Source of the DNA: Sedimenticola sp.
GTDB lineage: Bacteria; Pseudomonadota; Gammaproteobacteria; Chromatiales; Chromatiaceae
Direction of reading: 5' to 3'
NCBI GenBank assembly: GCA_027024025.1
Contig: JALVTT010000079.1
Span: forward strand, 1 to 36,090
Length of the DNA stretch: 36,090 nt
Under the pieces are notes generated by a model. That model was not told where the DNA came from and searched no databases. It saw only the letters and a list, made by a program, of their open reading frames with translations. The translations under genes were made by a program, and so were the position numbers. Shown in pieces: positions 32,773 to 36,090 of the stretch. Positions within the stretch are counted from its first letter, which is position 1, and the number at the start of each line of letters is the position of its first letter.

Positions 32773-33179
32773 TTCCGCAGCGCGTCGAACAGTTGCGCCA
32801 GCGAGGCGAACAGGCGCCGGTTGTCGGCCTGACGGGCGGCGGCGCGCGCCATGACCACATAGTCGAGGCCGGAGCCGGCGGTCGGCTGGACCTCCCGGCG
32901 GAAGTATTCGCGCACCAGGCGCTTGATCCGGTTGCGGTCCACCGCGCGGCGCAGCTGCTTCTTGGCGATCGCCAGGCCCAACCGGTCGTGAGCCAACCCG
33001 TTGGGGCGGGCCAGGACCGTGAAATAGCGATCGGAGCGACGCGTGGCCCCGGCAAAGACACGCGAGAAATCCGCTGCCCTGAGCAGCCGGTAGGCACGCA
33101 AAAAGGCCTGGGACGGCTTTGCGCCATCCCCGGCCCCGGTATCGAACAGCGGCTTGCCCGGATCTGCGATCAGGATCAC
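32769..33179 (-). CDS. rnpA: Ribonuclease P protein component
   Basis: Protein subunit that helps the RNase P RNA mature tRNA 5' ends. The 136-residue frame starts with GTG at 33179, preceded by no Shine-Dalgarno and by a hairpin. An internal TTG at about 33101 with AGG upstream would give a 110-residue form that begins close to the conserved RLLRAADFSRVF. The RNA-binding motif LAIAKKQLRRAVDRNRIKR is intact. It follows rpmH as usual. The start is the main uncertainty. Confidence 0.95.
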   Translation of the reverse strand: MILIADPGKPLFDTGAGDGAKPSQAFLRAYRLLRAADFSRVFAGATRRSDRYFTVLARPNGLAHDRLGLAIAKKQLRRAVDRNRIKRLVREYFRREVQPTAGSGLDYVVMARAAARQADNRRLFASLAQLFDALRK

Positions 33180-33180
33180 G

Positions 33181-33196
33181 GCAGTCGCGAGACTGC
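33181..33196 (-). other. Perfect hairpin filling the rpmH-rnpA gap
   Basis: GCAGTC and GACTGC around a four-base loop occupy almost the whole 17-base gap between the rpmH stop and the rnpA GTG. It would sit where a ribosome binding site should be, and so may lower initiation at this GTG or cause pausing. Confidence 0.45.
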
Positions 33197-33331
33197 TCAG
33201 GGGGTCAGACGGGCGCGGCCCTTGGCGCGGCGGGCGTTGATCACCTTGCGACCGGCTCGCGTGGCCATGCGCGCGCGGAAGCCGTGGGTACGGGCACGCT
33301 TCAAATTACTCGGTTGGAAAGTACGTTTCAT
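33197..33331 (-). CDS. rpmH: 50S ribosomal protein L34 (bL34)
   Basis: The ORF is too short for the track (44 residues): it starts [19 protein letters not shown] and continues [20 protein letters not shown], the bL34 consensus, ending RLTP. It is a core part of the large subunit. It heads the rpmH-rnpA transcript behind the promoter at 33412-33440, and its Shine-Dalgarno lies inside a small hairpin. Confidence 0.97.
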   Translation of the reverse strand: MKRTFQPSNLKRARTHGFRARMATRAGRKVINARRAKGRARLTP

Positions 33332-33333
33332 GA

Positions 33334-33346
33334 CCGGACACTCCGG
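33334..33346 (-). promoter_or_regulatory. Small hairpin holding the rpmH Shine-Dalgarno
   Basis: CCGGA-CAC-TCCGG is a perfect 5-bp stem next to the rpmH start. On the mRNA strand it contains GGAG, so the ribosome binding site can be paired. Confidence 0.4.
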
Positions 33347-33362
33347 GTTGGATTCGCTGACA

Positions 33363-33394
33363 GGCCCGGCCTGGCCTGAAACCTCAGGCGGGCC
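33363..33394 (-). promoter_or_regulatory. Two-part stem-loop in the rpmH leader
   Basis: An outer stem GGCCCG/CGGGCC encloses an inner stem CCTGA/TCAGG with a four-base loop. It lies in the roughly 74-base leader predicted from the promoter at 33412-33440. It could be a regulatory or stabilising structure for the rpmH-rnpA mRNA. Confidence 0.4.
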
Positions 33395-33411
33395 GGACGG
33401 AAAGGCGCGCG

Positions 33412-33440
33412 ACTTTACGCCAAGCGGGCCCCGCTGTCAA
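33412..33440 (-). promoter_or_regulatory. Sigma-70 promoter of rpmH-rnpA
   Basis: On the minus strand a perfect TTGACA and TAAAGT are separated by 17 bases. The spacer carries an AGCGGG-C-CCCGCT inverted repeat. This is the strongest promoter match in the rpmH-dnaA gap. Confidence 0.8.
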
Positions 33441-33571
33441 ATCGAACCCCCGCCATCGCCCGGCTGGTTCATACAATTACGAAGACAAAACTCTCTAACC
33501 ACAGGTTTAAATGGAAAGTAATTACTCACTTAACATCCAGGGCCAAGACCGGCCGGCCGGAACAAAACAGC

Positions 33572-33580
33572 TGTGGATAA
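33572..33580 (-). promoter_or_regulatory. Perfect DnaA box upstream of dnaA
   Basis: TGTGGATAA on the plus strand is TTATCCACA on the minus strand, the DnaA-box consensus. It covers the -35 of the predicted dnaA promoter, so DnaA binding would block transcription of its own gene. Confidence 0.85.
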
Positions 33581-33602
33581 CTTTTTCCGCTGGGTTTAGA
33601 AT
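33574..33602 (+). promoter_or_regulatory. Probable promoter of dnaA
   Basis: TGGATA (-35) and TAGAAT (-10) are 17 bases apart; the -10 has a single mismatch to TATAAT. The predicted leader to the TTG start is about 105 bases and shows no open frame of interest. The 33441-33571 part of the gap shows no further clear element apart from a weak DnaA-like site near 33500. Confidence 0.55.
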
Positions 33603-33715
33603 CCACGGACAGACCGGCCCGACGCCCGCCGCAACGGCCGGGCGCCCAATGCGGACGACACCGGCATCCGGGCCCGCTGCCGATACCATAATAAACAGAC
33701 ACACTGCACAGCACA

Positions 33716-35074
33716 TTGGCCATCAACACCTGGGATCACCTGCTGGAACGACTGGGACGGGACATACCCGAACAGCAGTTCAATACCTGGATCCGCCCGC
33801 TGCAATGCGTGCAGCAGGAGGACCGGCTGCGTCTGATGGCCCCCAACGCCTTTGTCCTCGACTGGGTGAAAAAACACTATCTGGAAAAGCTCCAGTCCTA
33901 TCTCTCCGACGGGACCGAGGCCTGTCCCATGCAGATCAGCCTGGAGATCGGCAGCGCCCCGCGCGAACCGGGCACGCCGTCGCCGGCCCCGGCCCGGATC
34001 GGCGATGCGCCCGCGCCGGCCGCGGAACACGCCCCCGTGGCGGAAGACACCCTGCCCTCGACCAATCCCGAATTCAATTTCGACACCTTCGTGGAAGGCA
34101 AATCCAACCAGCTGGCGCGCGCCGCGGGCATCCAGGTCGGCGAGAACCCGGGCCGCATGTACAACCCCCTGTTCATCTACGGCGGCGTGGGCCTGGGCAA
34201 GACCCACCTGATGCACGCAGTGGGCAATCTGATCAAGGAAAAGAACCCATCCGCGCGCGTCCTCTACATGCACTCCGAGGGCTTTGTCGCGGAGATGGTC
34301 AAGGCCCTGCAGCACGGCACCATCGAACAGTTCAAGCGGCGCATGCGCGGGGTCAATGCCCTGCTCATCGACGATGTGCAGTTTTTCGCCGGCAAGGAAC
34401 GCTCGCAGGAGGAGTTCTTCCACACCTTCAACGCCCTGTTCGAGAGCCGCCAGCAGATCGTGCTCACCAGCGACCGCTTCCCCAAGGAGGTAGACGGGCT
34501 GGAGGACCGGCTCAAGTCCCGTTTCGGCTGGGGCCTGGCGGTGTCGATCGACCCGCCCGACCTGGAGACCCGGGTCGCCATTCTGATGAGCAAATCGCTG
34601 CAGCTGTTCAACACCGAACTGCCCAGCGAGGTCGCCTTCTTCATCGGCAAGCATGTGCGCTCCAATATCCGGGAACTGGAGGGCGCGCTGCGGCGCATCA
34701 ACGCCAATGCCCAGTTCACCGGCCAGTCCATCTCGGTGGATTTCGCGCGCGAGGCCCTGCGCGACATGATCGACGCCCAGGCGCGCATGGTGACCCTGGA
34801 CAACATCCAGAAGACCGTGGCCGAGTACTTCAAGATCCGGGTCTCGGATCTGCTGTCGAGCAAGCGCAGCCGGACCATCGCGCGGCCGCGCCAGATCGCC
34901 ATGGCCCTGTCCAAAGAGCTGACCAATCACAGCCTGCCGGAGATCGGCGAGGCCTTCGGAGGCCGGGACCACACGACGGTGCTGTATGCCACGCGCAAGA
35001 TCGCCGAGCTGCGCGAGGCCGATGTGCATGTGGCGGAAGACTACAACAACCTGTTGAGAACCCTGAGCAGTTGA
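33716..35074 (+). CDS. dnaA: Chromosomal replication initiator protein DnaA
   Basis: Binds oriC and opens it, 452 residues. Domain I is seen in [20 protein letters not shown]. Domain II is a Pro/Ala-rich linker (about 80-115). The AAA+ domain has GGVGLGKTH and LLIDDVQFF. The C-terminal DnaA-box reader is [13 protein letters not shown]...[10 protein letters not shown]. The start is TTG, with no good Shine-Dalgarno; an in-frame stop at 33692 excludes a much longer form, and the next ATG would remove domain I. The weak start fits tight control of DnaA level. It is followed by the candidate origin and dnaN. Confidence 0.97.
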   Translation: MAINTWDHLLERLGRDIPEQQFNTWIRPLQCVQQEDRLRLMAPNAFVLDWVKKHYLEKLQSYLSDGTEACPMQISLEIGSAPREPGTPSPAPARIGDAPAPAAEHAPVAEDTLPSTNPEFNFDTFVEGKSNQLARAAGIQVGENPGRMYNPLFIYGGVGLGKTHLMHAVGNLIKEKNPSARVLYMHSEGFVAEMVKALQHGTIEQFKRRMRGVNALLIDDVQFFAGKERSQEEFFHTFNALFESRQQIVLTSDRFPKEVDGLEDRLKSRFGWGLAVSIDPPDLETRVAILMSKSLQLFNTELPSEVAFFIGKHVRSNIRELEGALRRINANAQFTGQSISVDFAREALRDMIDAQARMVTLDNIQKTVAEYFKIRVSDLLSSKRSRTIARPRQIAMALSKELTNHSLPEIGEAFGGRDHTTVLYATRKIAELREADVHVAEDYNNLLRTLSS

Positions 35075-35280
35075 TGTGCATAGATCGGGCTTATGACGAT
35101 CCGGGGCCGGTGGGGCCAGGTTATCCACAGGCCGCGCACAGCAAACCCGGCCTCCACCAAGGTCTTGGCAGGGTACTCAACACATTGAAAGTATTAGACA
35201 AACCGGGCCTTTCCGAGGTTATCCCAAGGCCTAATAGCAACAATAAGTTTTATATATAAAATACTTTTTATTACAAGAAG
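35075..35280. other. Candidate replication origin (oriC) between dnaA and dnaN
   Basis: The gap contains a perfect DnaA box TTATCCACA (35121-35129), a one-mismatch box at 35075-35083 (minus strand, TGTGCATAG on plus) and a two-mismatch box TTATCCCAA (35219-35227). The last is followed by GGCC, then the triplets TAA TAG CAA CAA TAA, then a run of 26 bases with a single C (35248-35273). A DnaA box, a short GC spacer, TAG/TAA-like triplets and an AT-rich stretch are the parts of the basal unwinding system described in B. subtilis. The AT-rich run may also hold the dnaN promoter (TATAAAAT). Confidence 0.6.
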
Positions 35281-35289
35281 CGGAGCTTC
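35277..35289 (+). promoter_or_regulatory. Hairpin presenting the dnaN Shine-Dalgarno in its loop
   Basis: GAAGC-GGA-GCTTC is a perfect 5-bp stem six bases before the dnaN ATG. The GGAG that serves as ribosome binding site spans the loop and the first stem base. Confidence 0.4.
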
Positions 35290-35294
35290 GGCCC

Positions 35295-36090
35295 ATGAAG
35301 ATCAACGCCAATCGAGACGATCTGCTCACCCCGCTGCTGAAGGCCGGCAATGTGGTCGAGCGCAGACAGACCCTGCCCATCCTGGCCAATATCCTGATTG
35401 GGGCCAGCGCGGACAGATTGCGCTTCACCGCCACCGATCTGGAAGTGGAACTGACCACTAGCTGCAGCGCCTCGGCCGACGAGGAGATGGAATTCACCCT
35501 GCCGGCACGCAAGCTGATCGATATCTGCAAGGCCCTGCCCGAGGGCGCCGAGGTCGATCTGGATATCAGCGGCGACAAGGCGACCCTGAGGTGCGGGCGT
35601 GGTCGCTACACCATGGGCATGCTGCCGGCGCAGGACTATCCGAGCATCGAGCCCTCGGCGGCGGCCGAGGAGTTTTCCATGCCCGAATCGGTACTCAAGC
35701 GGCTGATCGAAAAGACCGCCTTTGCCATGGCCCAACAGGACGTGCGTTATTACCTGAACGGCCTGCTGCTGGAGATCCACAGCGGCCGGGTCCGGGCCGT
35801 GGCGACCGATGGACACCGGCTGGCCCTGTGCGATGCGGATTACGAGGTGCAGAGCGGCAGCGACATCCAGGTGATACTGCCGCGCAAGGCAGTGCTCGAA
35901 CTGGGGCGGCTGTTGAGCGACACCGATGATCCCCTGCGCATGGAGATCAGCAACAGCCATGTGAGGATCCATTTCAACGATACCATCTTCACCTCCAAGC
36001 TGATCGATGGCCGGTTCCCGGACTATGAGCGGGTGATGCCCACCGGCGATACCCAGACCCTGCAGGCCGACAAGGACAGCCTGCGTCTGC
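35295..36090 (+). CDS. dnaN: DNA polymerase III sliding clamp, beta subunit (partial)
   Basis: The first 265 residues of the clamp; the frame is open to the window end, and the family length is about 366. It opens KINANRDDLLTPLLKAGNVVERRQTLPIL, the typical start of domain I; domain II includes YYLNGLLLEI and VATDGHRLAL, and FTSKLIDGRFPDY begins the linker to domain III. It tethers polymerase III to DNA. The ORF track misses it, showing only shadow frames here. Confidence 0.97.
   Translation, partial: MKINANRDDLLTPLLKAGNVVERRQTLPILANILIGASADRLRFTATDLEVELTTSCSASADEEMEFTLPARKLIDICKALPEGAEVDLDISGDKATLRCGRGRYTMGMLPAQDYPSIEPSAAAEEFSMPESVLKRLIEKTAFAMAQQDVRYYLNGLLLEIHSGRVRAVATDGHRLALCDADYEVQSGSDIQVILPRKAVLELGRLLSDTDDPLRMEISNSHVRIHFNDTIFTSKLIDGRFPDYERVMPTGDTQTLQADKDSLRL

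Noticed and set aside
32747-33127. Minus-strand 126-residue ORF considered as yidD
   Set aside because: It is the rnpA gene read in another frame and lacks the YidD Cys motif.

Overview
The window is a GC-rich stretch of a gammaproteobacterial chromosome around the replication-initiation genes. Reading from the right end leftwards, it carries the familiar order dnaN, dnaA, rpmH, rnpA, yidC, mnmE, then mnmG, rsmG, parA, parB and the atpIBEFHAGDC operon followed by glmU and glmS. This order and the protein sequences suggest a purple-sulfur-type or related lineage (Chromatiales/Ectothiorhodospiraceae-like). That placement is an inference from gene order and style, not from a search.

Layout. 1-177: 3' end of a GlrR-type sigma-54 response regulator. 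264-5139 (+): five consecutive plus-strand genes encoding a stand-alone CheY-like receiver, a coiled-coil protein, an inner-membrane protein with periplasmic tandem repeats and an OmpA-like domain, a Ras/Rab-like small GTPase, and a hybrid histidine kinase whose receiver has Asn in place of the phospho-accepting Asp. This is the least explained and most interesting part. 5154-11079 (-): an AsmA/DUF748 protein coupled to glmS, then glmU (cell-wall amino-sugar supply). 11184-18764 (-): a SlyD-type FKBP, then the complete F1Fo ATP synthase operon with a strong sigma-70 promoter upstream of atpI and a terminator after atpC. 18869-20545 (-): parB and parA. 20703-25281: accessory genes around rsmG (DUF6789-like membrane protein, glutathione S-transferase, MocR-type regulator divergent from a DUF1127 gene, yaaA, and a truncated TonB C-terminal domain). 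25328-31021: mnmG, a thioredoxin-like protein, a secreted beta-rich protein, murI and mnmE. 31029-33331 (-): yidC, rnpA, rpmH, with no yidD. 33332-36090: the dnaA promoter with an overlapping DnaA box, dnaA, a candidate oriC between dnaA and dnaN, and the start of dnaN (cut by the window end).

How the genes work together. Most of the minus-strand block is housekeeping: replication start and segregation, ribosome/tRNA processing and modification, membrane-protein insertion, ATP synthesis and peptidoglycan precursors. The five-gene plus-strand cassette at the left looks like a signalling module linking a two-component phosphorelay and a small GTPase to a cell-wall-anchored membrane protein. Its output is not visible in the sequence. 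No tRNA, rRNA, CRISPR array, insertion sequence or prophage gene was seen.
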